NCBI GenBank assembly: GCA_905199445.1
Contig: CAJKGK010000003.1
Location: forward strand, 1-64,000
DNA length: 64,000 nt
Source: an uncultured Lachnospiraceae bacterium
Lineage (GTDB): Bacteria; Bacillota; Clostridia; Lachnospirales; Lachnospiraceae
Direction: 5' to 3'
The translations under genes and the position numbers were made by a program. Shown here one piece after another: positions 42,820 to 51,927 of this stretch (positions within the stretch are counted from its first letter, which is position 1; the number at the start of each line of letters is the position of its first letter). Below the pieces are notes generated by a model. It did no database searches and was not told the origin of the DNA. It saw only the letters and a list, made by a program, of their open reading frames with translations.

Positions 42820-43782
42820 TCATCCAAATAAGCCGCTGCCGCCCATCATTTTTGAACCTTTATTGGCCACAACAAGCAAAACCATATTCAGGACCGACCG
42901 AAACAAAGCAACTGCCGTCGAAAAGCCAAAATCTACAGAGCCCTGAAACGTGACACGATAAATATACATATCCAGCACTTCTGCCACATTTTTCGTTGCT
43001 GCATTCTGCATATTAAAGATCTGATCAAAGCCTGCCGTCATTAGATTCCCACAGGTAAGAATAAACATTATAGAAACCGTAGGCAGTATATTCGGAAGTG
43101 TGACATGAATCAAACGCTGCCATCTGGAAGCCCCATCTACCTCTGCTGCCTCATATTGATCCTGATCGATTCCTGAAATAGCTGACAAATAGATAATCGA
43201 AGAATATCCGGCACTTTTCCATATGTCTGTAATATACAGCATTGGCTGGAATGCCGACTCACTTCCCAGGACATTCACTGACGGTCCCCCCAGGGCAGTA
43301 ATGATATTATTGATTAAACCATCCACAGAGAACAAATTAATCATAATTGATGCGACAATAACCCACGAAAGAAAATGCGGGAATGTAAAGATTGTCTGCA
43401 TAAATTTTTTATACTTTCCCAGTCTCAGTTCATTAAACATCAGTGCCAGAATAATCGGTGCAGGAAATGTAAAAAGAAGCCGTCCCAGATTAATTGTCAG
43501 CGTTCTTAAAACCGAACGCCAGAAATAGCTATCCCGGAACAAAGCCTCAAAATTCTGCAAGCCACACCATGGTGATCCCCAAATGCCTGCTTTTACTTTA
43601 TATGTTTTAAATGCAAGCTGCAGACCGGCCATAGGATAATAGGCAAACATGACATACCAGACCAACGGCAAAACAAGGAGCAGATAAATCTGCCAATGTT
43701 TTTTCATTCCAATCAGCACTTTCCTGATTCCAGTGGCCTCGGCCGAAGTCAATCCTTTTTCTTTGTTCGTCCTTTTCCCCAT
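42820..43782 (-). CDS. Carbohydrate ABC transporter permease (LplB/YteP type)
   Basis: A 320-residue permease with six membrane segments (first: IYLLLVLPLVWYVMFAYYPM), and coupling-loop residues EAAEVDGASRWQRL and LPNILPTVS. LplB-type permeases pair with LplC and a LipO binding protein and borrow a shared MsmX-like ATPase. It is the first gene of the importer unit, downstream of a promoter with a 14-bp palindrome. Confidence 0.92.
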   Translation of the reverse strand: MGKRTNKEKGLTSAEATGIRKVLIGMKKHWQIYLLLVLPLVWYVMFAYYPMAGLQLAFKTYKVKAGIWGSPWCGLQNFEALFRDSYFWRSVLRTLTINLGRLLFTFPAPIILALMFNELRLGKYKKFMQTIFTFPHFLSWVIVASIMINLFSVDGLINNIITALGGPSVNVLGSESAFQPMLYITDIWKSAGYSSIIYLSAISGIDQDQYEAAEVDGASRWQRLIHVTLPNILPTVSIMFILTCGNLMTAGFDQIFNMQNAATKNVAEVLDMYIYRVTFQGSVDFGFSTAVALFRSVLNMVLLVVANKGSKMMGGSGLFG

Positions 43783-43816
43783 TTCATCCCTCTTCCCAGT
43801 ATTTTTTGTATAATTC

Positions 43817-43857
43817 TGTTCTATAGAACATCCCCCGTTCGAACTGGGTCAATTATA
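43817..43857 (-). promoter_or_regulatory. Promoter region of the importer unit with a 14-bp perfect palindrome
   Basis: TATAAT (43852-43857, leftward) is followed, just past the expected transcription start, by TGTTCTATAGAACA (43817-43830), a perfect 14-bp palindrome. The -35 (TTAATA) is weak. The palindrome is a likely repressor or response-regulator site. Confidence 0.5.
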
Positions 43858-43932
43858 ACAATTTTAAATTCAATTATTAAGAAATAATATTCGGATTAAC
43901 CAATAGAATCTTCGGTTCTTCCCACGGATTCG

Positions 43933-43960
43933 TTGTTATTTTTTGACATTCTGGTAAAAT
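43933..43960 (+). promoter_or_regulatory. Promoter of the sensor kinase gene
   Basis: TTGTTA (43933-43938), 16 bases, TAAAAT (43955-43960), ahead of the rightward kinase gene. Confidence 0.5.
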
Positions 43961-44014
43961 TAAGACCATTCCAAACACAGCAAACCGGACATATTGTCCA
44001 TAGGAGGTCATGTA

Positions 44015-45766
44015 ATGATTCACTTAAAAAAACGACTTCAGTTAAAATCATTAAAACACAGCATTTTTCTGGCAATTGCACTGATGATTACAGCCGTTAT
44101 AACCGTTTTGTATTTTTATGCAGATATTGTTGTCACAGCCGAGCGACAGGCAAGTTACAATTTTAACCGACTGGCGCAAAACAGTTGCGCCCGTTTTGAA
44201 ACTTCTATGTCCAAAACATTAGAAATTGCAGAGTATGCCACATATTCTTATTCTTTTCAAAGCTTCCTGCTTTCGGACACCCCTGAAATTGTCATTGATT
44301 CAAAAATATCCGCTCAGGATGTTCTAAATTTTATTTCCTATTCCATGGGAGATGCCAAAGATATTGTTTTGTTTTCTAACCGTGGAAGAAAACTGTCTGT
44401 GACCAACGCCTACGGCGAAATTGCCCATGCCGCTATAGACAGCCTCGATCTAAACCCTAATGTCGTATTTACAAAAACCCTTTATTCACCGGTAATTTTT
44501 CATCATGGCTGCCCTTACCTTGTATGTCTTATGTCTTCCATGGGTACCAGCCAGGGCTATCGTTCAAACAATAATATTATAACCACCTGCATTATCTACG
44601 ATATGAATGACATACTTAAAGCACTTTCAATCCAGGGGTACGATGAAAGCATCACCATACTTTCCAAAAACGATGTCATCCTGGGAAGTACCTGCAGCAC
44701 TTTATCCCAAAATCTGATTCAGGCACTGACTCAGGCCCATCCAAATGACACCACCGTCACTGCCGATCATCGTTCCTGGTTTTTCCGCCAGGATCAAATC
44801 GGAGATTCAGATTGGACTGTTATTTCATTGATCCCCAAAAGCAGTCTGTCCACATTGCTTTCAGGTAATTTAACCGTCATTCTCATTCTCCTTGTGCTGC
44901 TGTCCATTACGTTTCTGATGTTCTGGCTTTTAATGGCTATTCACAGAGACATCCGCCATATCGTCCACGATCTGGTATATCAGGCAAATGAAACTTTATT
45001 CATTTGCGAACCCAGGCTTCAGGAATTTAAAATAATCACCCACACCCTAAGTCACACTCTGTATCGACTAAAAGAAGCCAACGAGAAGCAGCGGCAGCTT
45101 ACTGCAGATAAATATGAGGCACTTATCGCACAAAAGCAGGCGCAAATGCAGGCATACCGCAGGCAGATTAATCCACATTTTTTATTTAATACACTGGAAA
45201 CGGTTCGATCTCTCGCCCATCATTACAAAATCCAACCCCTTGAACAATTGATTGGTGGCATGTCTCAAATGTTCAGATACGCCCTCCATGCGCCTACAAT
45301 GGTCAAATTATCTGATGAACTGGAACATCTTAAAGGTTATATGTCCATAATGGATGTGCGATTTCCAAACCGTTATTGCTTTAAAACAAACATTGCGCAA
45401 AATACCCTCTCATTTCCTGTCCTATCCATGCTGCTTCAGCCTGTCGCTGAAAACGCTATCCAGCATGGTTTTTCTCAAAAAGGACAGGGAACGCTGCTTA
45501 TTCAAACCTTTCTGCAAAGTGACGGACGCCTGTCCATCCGTATGATTGATAACGGCATGGGCCTTAAACCAGACCAACTGACAGACCTTATAAAAAAAAT
45601 TCACGAGACAGATAACGAGACCAATGTCAATGATACAAGCATCGGTCTCGTCAATATTAGAAAACGTTTAAAATTGGCATTTGGAGAACACGCACATCTA
45701 TTCATTTCATCGGTCTCAAAACATTACACAATGGTTGAATTCATCATTCCGGGGCCTGATGCCTGA
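44015..45766 (+). CDS. YesM-type sensor histidine kinase
   Basis: A 583-residue membrane kinase. Membrane segments are at about residues 17-38 and 285-312, enclosing an extracellular sensor domain; then a HAMP-like linker, the His_kinase motif INPHFLFNTLETVRSLAHH with the phospho-acceptor histidine, LLQPVAENAIQHGF (N box) and MIDNGMGLKP (G box). I start it at the ATG at 44015 after AGGAGG. YesM kinases sense sugars together with Lpl-type importers and signal to a YesN AraC regulator. It is divergent from the importer unit and overlaps the response regulator gene end to end. Confidence 0.92.
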   Translation: MIHLKKRLQLKSLKHSIFLAIALMITAVITVLYFYADIVVTAERQASYNFNRLAQNSCARFETSMSKTLEIAEYATYSYSFQSFLLSDTPEIVIDSKISAQDVLNFISYSMGDAKDIVLFSNRGRKLSVTNAYGEIAHAAIDSLDLNPNVVFTKTLYSPVIFHHGCPYLVCLMSSMGTSQGYRSNNNIITTCIIYDMNDILKALSIQGYDESITILSKNDVILGSTCSTLSQNLIQALTQAHPNDTTVTADHRSWFFRQDQIGDSDWTVISLIPKSSLSTLLSGNLTVILILLVLLSITFLMFWLLMAIHRDIRHIVHDLVYQANETLFICEPRLQEFKIITHTLSHTLYRLKEANEKQRQLTADKYEALIAQKQAQMQAYRRQINPHFLFNTLETVRSLAHHYKIQPLEQLIGGMSQMFRYALHAPTMVKLSDELEHLKGYMSIMDVRFPNRYCFKTNIAQNTLSFPVLSMLLQPVAENAIQHGFSQKGQGTLLIQTFLQSDGRLSIRMIDNGMGLKPDQLTDLIKKIHETDNETNVNDTSIGLVNIRKRLKLAFGEHAHLFISSVSKHYTMVEFIIPGPDA

Positions 45767-46835
45767 TTTTTACATAAGAACAGCTGCGCCGGTAAGCCTC
45801 CGGTGTCATTCCGGTTTCTTTTTTAAACAGTTGTCCAAAATATGAATATTCCTGATAGCCACACATCAAAGAGATTTCCTTTAAAGTCAGGGATTCTCCT
45901 TCATATTCCGATCTTTCAATCATTTTTTTTGCCCGATGCAGACGTACGTGCTTCAAAAAATTAAAAATACTTTCTCCGGTCTGTTTTTTAAACAGATCAC
46001 ATAAATACGTCTCTGTAAGAAAAAATTCTGCAGCCAGTTTTTTCAAAGAAATATTTTCTGCCAAATGTTCATATAAATAAAGCTGTACATCTCCTGCCGA
46101 AGATACTTTTGCCGAACATGTACCATAAGGAAAACGAAAGCCTCCATTTAAAGAGGCCTGTGCTTCCTTAAATAGCTGTTTGGCATTTAAAAAATCACAG
46201 GCCGGACGACTAATACCAATCTTCAAAGGAAGCTCCAGAGAAAGTTCATGAATTAAAAGGCCTCTGTAGCTTCCGATTTGTACCTCCCCTAATATTTTCA
46301 GCTCATTGCGCACCGAATAAAAAACTTCAGCGCTTTCTGCCAGCAGAAGCCAACATCCCCCCGTTTTTTCCGGATATACCGGAAAATATGGGTTTTCAGG
46401 ATCAATGGAAAGAATATTTTCCAAAGGCTTATGCTTTACATTTTGAACCAGCTTTTGATGGATCGTATAGGCCATTTTTTCAACGGCCCTGGATTCCAAG
46501 GGCTTTAAAACATAATCTAGTAAAGCCAGACGAATCGCCTCACGGGCAATCTCAAAATCAGCATAAGCGCTGACAATAGCCCCTACAATTTCTGGATTTA
46601 TCTCGTATAATTTCTGATACAGCTGTATACCGCTCATATCCGGCATACGAATATCTGTAATCACCGCATCCGGATGAAATTCCCGGGCCCAAATCAGCGC
46701 CTCTTGTCCACACCCACATCTGGCCACAATGTCAAAGCCCATGGCCTTCCAGTCAATGATCTCTTCCAGGCCAATCAGTGCCCATGGTTCATCATCCACA
46801 AGCATGAGCTTAAAATTTCCCTCCAAATTTTTCAC
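45744..46835 (-). CDS. YesN-type response regulator (receiver plus AraC DNA-binding domain)
   Basis: A 363-residue regulator. The receiver domain has LMLVDDEP, the phosphorylated aspartate in AVITDIRMPD (about residue 57), IVSAYADFEIA and VLKPL. The C-terminus is an AraC double helix-turn-helix (KKLAAEFFLTETYLCDLFKK and LKEISLMCGYQEYSYFGQLFKKE). The likely start is a GTG at 46835; an ATG ten codons later has GGAGGG upstream but would cut the first receiver strand. It is convergent with the kinase gene and their 3' ends overlap by 23 bases. Confidence 0.9.
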   Translation of the reverse strand: MKNLEGNFKLMLVDDEPWALIGLEEIIDWKAMGFDIVARCGCGQEALIWAREFHPDAVITDIRMPDMSGIQLYQKLYEINPEIVGAIVSAYADFEIAREAIRLALLDYVLKPLESRAVEKMAYTIHQKLVQNVKHKPLENILSIDPENPYFPVYPEKTGGCWLLLAESAEVFYSVRNELKILGEVQIGSYRGLLIHELSLELPLKIGISRPACDFLNAKQLFKEAQASLNGGFRFPYGTCSAKVSSAGDVQLYLYEHLAENISLKKLAAEFFLTETYLCDLFKKQTGESIFNFLKHVRLHRAKKMIERSEYEGESLTLKEISLMCGYQEYSYFGQLFKKETGMTPEAYRRSCSYVKIRHQAPE

Positions 46836-47029
46836 ACTCCCACACTTTATCCTAATATATTTATATCCTGTTTATCACAAATCATATGTTTACACCTTAT
46901 CATTTCAAACAGCAGCTTACAACTAAATATATTTTTTCCGAATAATTTGCAAAACCTCTGGTAACTTTGTCGATTTTGTATTATGATAATATAGAATTTA
47001 AGCAGAAATTTCAGGAGGATTATTGATCT

Positions 47030-47899
47030 ATGGAGTACACAATTTCCAACGGTGCCATTAACCTGATGGTTGTCGGTGCCACATACAGTCTGGTACTGCC
47101 TCTGCTGCTGTGTGTCATTTTCAAAAAGCGTTTCAAGGCACATCTGAAACCATTCTTTTTAGGAATGCTGACCTATCTGGCATTTTCATTTTTCCTGGCC
47201 AATATTTTAAATGGCCTGATTCTGCAATTTATAGACGCAGACAGCCTTTCCACGCCGCTGTTGTTTATACTTTTGCTGTTCAGTCAGGCAATCGTGGCTG
47301 TCATTGCTCAGGTCGGCAAATACTATTCCATTCATATTTTGAAAAATGATCCCAAACCAGACAAGTATGCCCGCCGTGGCGATGCCCTGGAGTTTGGCAC
47401 AGGCTTTGCAGGGCTGGAAGCAGTGATGACCATTGGCGTAACCATGACATCCTATATCATGTACGCCAGTATCATTCTTGGCGGAAATGTTCAGAGCATG
47501 CTCGATAGCTACACCGGTGCCGATGCCGCTCAGATTCAGGGTATTTTTGAAACACTGTCAACCACACCTGTATCAAATTATGTGGCTGTCATCCTTCAGG
47601 GAGTGGCAATGATTCTGTTTCAGCTGGCTTCCACTCTGCTTGTGTATCGGGCCGTGTATGGTGAAAATGACAAGGCTTACTTCAGGCTGGCAATTGTTTT
47701 CCACATCATCATGGTTGTTCCCGGCTGCATTATCAATGCCGGACTGATCAAAAGCATTTGGTTTGAAACAATCCTCACGCTTGTCTTTGGTATCGCCTCT
47801 CTTGTCTATGCTTATGATAAAATCAAAGAATATGAAAAGAAGTATGTCAAAGATATGCTGGGAACAAAAAAAGGCAAAAAAATTATTCATTTAAAATAA
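47030..47899 (+). CDS. YhfC family membrane protein (putative intramembrane protease)
   Basis: A 289-residue protein with about eight hydrophobic segments, matching the YhfC/DUF2324 family by RRGDALEFGTGFAGLEAVMTIG and its general layout. The family is listed as a putative membrane peptidase related to CPBP proteins; I see no classic zinc motif. AGGAGG lies 11 bases before the ATG. It stops 15 bases before pyrB and is probably co-transcribed with pyrBI. Confidence 0.75.
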   Translation: MEYTISNGAINLMVVGATYSLVLPLLLCVIFKKRFKAHLKPFFLGMLTYLAFSFFLANILNGLILQFIDADSLSTPLLFILLLFSQAIVAVIAQVGKYYSIHILKNDPKPDKYARRGDALEFGTGFAGLEAVMTIGVTMTSYIMYASIILGGNVQSMLDSYTGADAAQIQGIFETLSTTPVSNYVAVILQGVAMILFQLASTLLVYRAVYGENDKAYFRLAIVFHIIMVVPGCIINAGLIKSIWFETILTLVFGIASLVYAYDKIKEYEKKYVKDMLGTKKGKKIIHLK

Positions 47900-47914
47900 T
47901 CTATGGAGGTGCTT

Positions 47915-48835
47915 ATGAGACATTTAATCAGCCCACTGGATTTTTCCGTGGAAGAAACTGAGAAACTTTTGCTTCTGGCAGAAGATATCGCTAAGGATCC
48001 GTCAAAATATTCCGAAGTGTGTAAAGGCAAAAAGCTGGCCACCCTTTTTTATGAACCAAGTACAAGAACCCGTTTGAGCTTTGAAGCTGCGATGCTCAAT
48101 CTGGGCGGAAGTGTTCTGGGCTTTTCCAGTGCAGACTCCAGTTCTGCCGCAAAGGGAGAAAGTGTTGCAGATACCATTCGCGTTATTTCCGGTTATGCCG
48201 ACATTGCAGCCATGCGTCATCCAAAGGAAGGTGCCCCTTATGTGGCCTCCCTGCATTCCACAATCCCTGTGATTAATGCCGGTGACGGCGGTCATCAGCA
48301 TCCGACACAGACATTGACTGACCTTTTAACGATCCACTCCCTTAAAGGCCGTCTGGATAACCTGACCATCGGTCTGTGCGGTGACTTAAAATTCGGACGT
48401 ACGGTTCACTCCCTGATTAATGCCCTTGTCCGTTATCCCAATATCCGTTTTGTCATGATCTCTCCGGAAGAATTACGGATTCCAACCTACATCCGCAAAG
48501 AAGTCCTGGAAGATAAGGGCATTCCCTTCAAAGAAGTGGAAGTTCTGGAAGATGTAATGCCTGAACTGGATATTCTTTATATGACCCGTGTGCAGAAGGA
48601 GCGTTTCTTCAATGAAGAAGATTATATCCGCTTAAAAGACCGCTATATCCTTGATCCGGCCAAAATGACCTATGCCCGGGAGGATATGCTTGTGCTTCAT
48701 CCACTGCCCCGTGTCAATGAAATCTCTGTGGAAGTCGATAAAGATCCTCGGGCCGCTTATTTTAAACAGGCGCAGTTTGGTGTTTATGCCCGAATGGCAT
48801 TGATTATGATTTTATTGGAGGTGGGTTTATGTTAA
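47915..48835 (+). CDS. pyrB: Aspartate carbamoyltransferase catalytic subunit
   Basis: A 306-residue catalytic chain that joins carbamoyl phosphate and aspartate in pyrimidine synthesis. The carbamoyl phosphate motif FYEPSTRTRLSFEAA is at about residue 48, GDGGHQHPTQTLTDLLTI at about 128 and VLHPLPRVNEI near the end. I start it at the ATG at 47915 after GGAGG; an in-frame ATG four codons earlier overlaps that site. It overlaps pyrI by 7 bases, giving the E. coli-like B-I pair. Confidence 0.97.
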   Translation: MRHLISPLDFSVEETEKLLLLAEDIAKDPSKYSEVCKGKKLATLFYEPSTRTRLSFEAAMLNLGGSVLGFSSADSSSAAKGESVADTIRVISGYADIAAMRHPKEGAPYVASLHSTIPVINAGDGGHQHPTQTLTDLLTIHSLKGRLDNLTIGLCGDLKFGRTVHSLINALVRYPNIRFVMISPEELRIPTYIRKEVLEDKGIPFKEVEVLEDVMPELDILYMTRVQKERFFNEEDYIRLKDRYILDPAKMTYAREDMLVLHPLPRVNEISVEVDKDPRAAYFKQAQFGVYARMALIMILLEVGLC

Positions 48836-49254
48836 GTATCAGCGGTATCGATGAAGGATATGTAATTGACCATATTCAGGCCGGAAAAAGCATGGATATC
48901 TACAAGTACCTGAAATTGGAAAAACTGGACTGCCAGATTGCCATTATCAAAAATGCCACAAGTAACAAAATGGGCAAAAAAGATATCATCAAAATCCAGG
49001 GTGAACTGGATCTGGATCTGGACATTTTAGGTTTTATCGATAATCATATTACAGTAAATGTGATTTCCGGCGGAAAAATTGTGGAAAAGAAAAATCTGAA
49101 ACTGCCACAGACCGTGACCAATGTAATTAAGTGTAAAAATCCCCGCTGTATTACATCTATTGAGCAGGAGCTGCCCCATGTATTCAAACTGACAGATGCA
49201 GCAACCCGTACATATCGATGTGTTTACTGTGAAGAAAAATTCTCAAGTAAGTAA
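48829..49254 (+). CDS. pyrI: Aspartate carbamoyltransferase regulatory subunit
   Basis: A 141-residue regulatory chain. The N-terminal part binds nucleotide effectors (LDCQIAIIKNATSNKMGKKDIIKI in outline), and the C-terminal zinc domain has four cysteines in CKNPRC and CVYC. GGAGG inside the pyrB end serves as binding site. Its presence means the enzyme is probably feedback regulated by nucleotides. Confidence 0.96.
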   Translation: MLSISGIDEGYVIDHIQAGKSMDIYKYLKLEKLDCQIAIIKNATSNKMGKKDIIKIQGELDLDLDILGFIDNHITVNVISGGKIVEKKNLKLPQTVTNVIKCKNPRCITSIEQELPHVFKLTDAATRTYRCVYCEEKFSSK

Positions 49255-49285
49255 TCCAATCAAGTAAGTAATCCAATCAAATAAG
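49245..49285 (+). repeat. 17-bp tandem repeat across the pyrI stop
   Basis: AAGTAAGTAATCCAATC occurs twice in a row and continues as a partial third copy (AAATAAGTC). The first copy contains the pyrI stop codon. Confidence 0.85.
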
Positions 49286-49293
49286 TCATTCAT

Positions 49294-49346
49294 AAAAACG
49301 CTTGCCATGTCTGCTTAGAAGTATGCAGCCATGACAAGCGTTTTTT
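49294..49346. terminator. Bidirectional terminator between pyrI and the GH35 gene
   Basis: AAAAACGCTTGCCATGTCTGC pairs with its near-complement ending in GCGTTTTTT (two mismatches, loop of about 9). A-run and T-run flank it, so it can serve both convergent genes. Confidence 0.9.
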
Positions 49347-49384
49347 AATCATTTGGCAATAATGTGTGCTGTAAACCATGTACC

Positions 49385-50926
49385 TTATAACTGGTACACT
49401 CTGACTTTTTTAACTTCCGGCATATCTCCAATGACAATCCGCTGACGTTCGTCACCGTTTAATACCCTGCCCCGCTTCCACTGGCTGTTTTCAAAATGCC
49501 CTTCTTCTGCGGACAGAATTTGGGCGGCTGCCCGTTCGCTGCCCTTTGGATAAAATGTAAACTTATAATGGGTTCCAATACATAAAAACTCATCCTGGTC
49601 CAGTTCAATGATCATGCCTGCAGCCACCGGATGATGGGCTTCCTTACGGTCATAGCCCACGAGCACATCGTATTTTTCAAAATGCAGATACGTACCCAGA
49701 TCATTTTCATTCCGTTTAATAAAGCTTTGGAGATGCGCCGTATTTCTGTACTTCATGTATATGGACTCCATATTTTCCATGATCTCATAACTTTTTGCCA
49801 GATAGGGGGCCGTACCGGTCCCGTCCATGGCGGTACCGTCGATGTTTAAAAGCATAAGCACTTCAAAAGGAATCTTATCCAGTGTCTCAGGGTCTGCCTG
49901 TAAATCCTCAATGCCAAAAGGCGATATGCCAATCGCATTATGACGGCCAAAGGCATAAAAAACAAAGGACGCGCAGGACGGATCCTTCCGTATTTCAGGG
50001 ATAAATAATGGATTGCCTGCATCTGCATATTCATCGATCACATCTGCCGTATCCGGCACATAAATATCTGGCGCCAGGCAAAACAGAGACGGCGCAGCCA
50101 GACGCCATATTCTGGACACTTTCATCACAGGTCCGCCGCAAGGATAGGTTCCGGGGCGGAACGGATACTGCCACAGCCACGCATTCACATAAAATGGCAA
50201 CGGGTATTCTGCCTTTCCGGCCTGTGCAATCTTTTCCACAGCCTGCCCGTAGGACCATGCCATAAAATATTCCGGACCATCTCCGCCAAAAGCCTGTTCC
50301 CAGGTTCCGGATACATGGAATTCTCTGGAAACTGCATCAGGAACTTGTGCACCGTAGCCTGTTTCACCAGCCTGAGAATAATCCCTCATTGCACCTAAAA
50401 TACCCATCTCATTTTCAATCTGCACAAATATAACCGTATTTTCCTGGGCATCGACTTCATAAATATACGCCATCAGCCTTGCAAAGGCCCTGGCATCTGC
50501 CGCCACAGCAGCCTCGCACAAAGGTGAAATAATATTCAAAGGTTTATGCCAGGCATCTCTGACTCTGAAATATTTGTCAGTATCCTGCTTTACCCATGCG
50601 GGAACATAATTTGATTCTGAATTTTTCCAAAGTCCAAACCATAAAATAACCAGATGCATCTTCTCTCTTCTGGCCTGGTCAATCAATCCTCTGACGATAG
50701 AAAAATCAAAACAGCCTTCTTCTGGTTCAATGGTCTCCCATGCTACCGGCAAAACCACGGTATTCATATGCAGCCCTTTTAAACATGGCCATACATTTTT
50801 CTCCATATATTCCAGGCTGGACGAGCTGGAATTATGAAGTTCTCCGCCCCTGACCAAAAACGGACGGTCCTTGACAAACAAAGTTTTTACCCCATGATCA
50901 TCTCTGATTTCAGGTATATTCCCCAT
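49385..50926 (-). CDS. GH35 beta-galactosidase-like glycoside hydrolase
   Basis: A 513-residue enzyme of the GH35 group with the DUF5597-type C-terminus. It opens with PFLVRGGELHNSSSSSLEYM, the acid/base glutamate is in IFVQIENEMGILGA (about residue 170) and the nucleophile probably in PLFIPEIRKDPS (about residue 310). No signal peptide, so it cleaves imported galactosides inside the cell. AAAGGAGG precedes the ATG. It is transcribed alone, divergently from an AraC gene that probably controls it. Confidence 0.88.
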   Translation of the reverse strand: MGNIPEIRDDHGVKTLFVKDRPFLVRGGELHNSSSSSLEYMEKNVWPCLKGLHMNTVVLPVAWETIEPEEGCFDFSIVRGLIDQARREKMHLVILWFGLWKNSESNYVPAWVKQDTDKYFRVRDAWHKPLNIISPLCEAAVAADARAFARLMAYIYEVDAQENTVIFVQIENEMGILGAMRDYSQAGETGYGAQVPDAVSREFHVSGTWEQAFGGDGPEYFMAWSYGQAVEKIAQAGKAEYPLPFYVNAWLWQYPFRPGTYPCGGPVMKVSRIWRLAAPSLFCLAPDIYVPDTADVIDEYADAGNPLFIPEIRKDPSCASFVFYAFGRHNAIGISPFGIEDLQADPETLDKIPFEVLMLLNIDGTAMDGTGTAPYLAKSYEIMENMESIYMKYRNTAHLQSFIKRNENDLGTYLHFEKYDVLVGYDRKEAHHPVAAGMIIELDQDEFLCIGTHYKFTFYPKGSERAAAQILSAEEGHFENSQWKRGRVLNGDERQRIVIGDMPEVKKVRVYQL

Positions 50927-50985
50927 AAAAAAATCCTCCTTTAATATCAGCCGTTTTTTAACCGCCGTATTTTTCTTTGACTGTA

Positions 50986-50991
50986 AGTATA
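50986..50991 (-). promoter_or_regulatory. -10 box of the GH35 gene
   Basis: Leftward TATACT at 50986-50991 with an A/T-rich, weak -35, in the gap shared with the divergent AraC gene; typical of an activator-dependent promoter. Confidence 0.4.
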
Positions 50992-51087
50992 TTAATATGT
51001 TAATATGTTTTTATTCCGGAATCAATCGAATAATTTTTAGATTACATATAATTATATTGATCTTATTATATATCAAAGGAGAAGGTT

Positions 51088-51915
51088 ATGAAACAATTTA
51101 TATTTACAGATTATCAGAAATGTCATCTGGATTTTCCCTTTGTTTTAAGGGGTGTAGGTATTCATCATATGCAGGAACCTATTCACAGACCAAAAGGGCT
51201 TCCCCTTTATCAATGGATCCTATGCACCGCCGGCCGCGGAAACATGATTCTTGGTGGACACGAATATGAAATACAGCCTGGACAGGGGATGTTTCTGCAC
51301 CCGGATATCGGACACAGCTATTCAGCCTGTGATCTGCCCTGGACCGTCCATTTTATTACCTTTGACGGTTTTGCAGTCAAGCAGCTGCTTAAAAACAGCC
51401 CTTTAGCCAATTCAGGGGTTTTTACGCTGGAAAACCCTCCGGCCTTTGAACAGTATCTGGATCGGGTAACCGCGGTTCCCGGAGATTCTACCCTTGTATC
51501 CTGCTGCAGTTACTCTCAGCTGCTTTATGAAATGCTGCTTTATCTTGTGTTACATACAACCGGTGAAAACGGTTCGGCTGTCACAGCCGGTCATCACCGC
51601 CTCACACCGGTTATACGCTATATTGAAAATCACTTTGATACCCCTCTGACGCTGGACGAACTGGCCGGTGTATGCGGTCTTTCCGGAGAATACCTGTGTC
51701 ATTTATTTAAATCCACCATTGGGGTACGAATTTTTGATTACATTAATCAGGTCCGTATCCGGCACAGCAAGGAAATGCTGTTGGAAATGAAAGAATTTCC
51801 GGCCAGAACCGTTGGCCTGCTCTGCGGCTTTGATGATGCCAGTTATTTCGGCAAAACCTTCAAACGTTATGAAGGAATGACCCCCGGAGAATTCCGAAGT
51901 ATCCACGGCCTGTAA
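51088..51915 (+). CDS. AraC family transcriptional regulator
   Basis: A 275-residue regulator with an N-terminal cupin (GGHEYEIQPGQGMFLHPDIGHSY) and a C-terminal AraC DNA-binding domain (LDELAGVCGLSGEYLCHLFKSTIG and VGLLCGFDDASYFGKTFKRYEGMTPGEFR shown in outline). GGAGAAGG lies 3 bases before the ATG. Divergent from the GH35 gene, it is the obvious candidate activator of that gene in response to a galactoside. Confidence 0.9.
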   Translation: MKQFIFTDYQKCHLDFPFVLRGVGIHHMQEPIHRPKGLPLYQWILCTAGRGNMILGGHEYEIQPGQGMFLHPDIGHSYSACDLPWTVHFITFDGFAVKQLLKNSPLANSGVFTLENPPAFEQYLDRVTAVPGDSTLVSCCSYSQLLYEMLLYLVLHTTGENGSAVTAGHHRLTPVIRYIENHFDTPLTLDELAGVCGLSGEYLCHLFKSTIGVRIFDYINQVRIRHSKEMLLEMKEFPARTVGLLCGFDDASYFGKTFKRYEGMTPGEFRSIHGL

Positions 51916-51927
51916 TGGCTGCTGCTT

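Noticed and set aside
47900..47914. Pyrimidine attenuator or PyrR site before pyrB
   Set aside because: Only 15 bases separate the genes and no hairpin or PyrR-binding consensus is visible.
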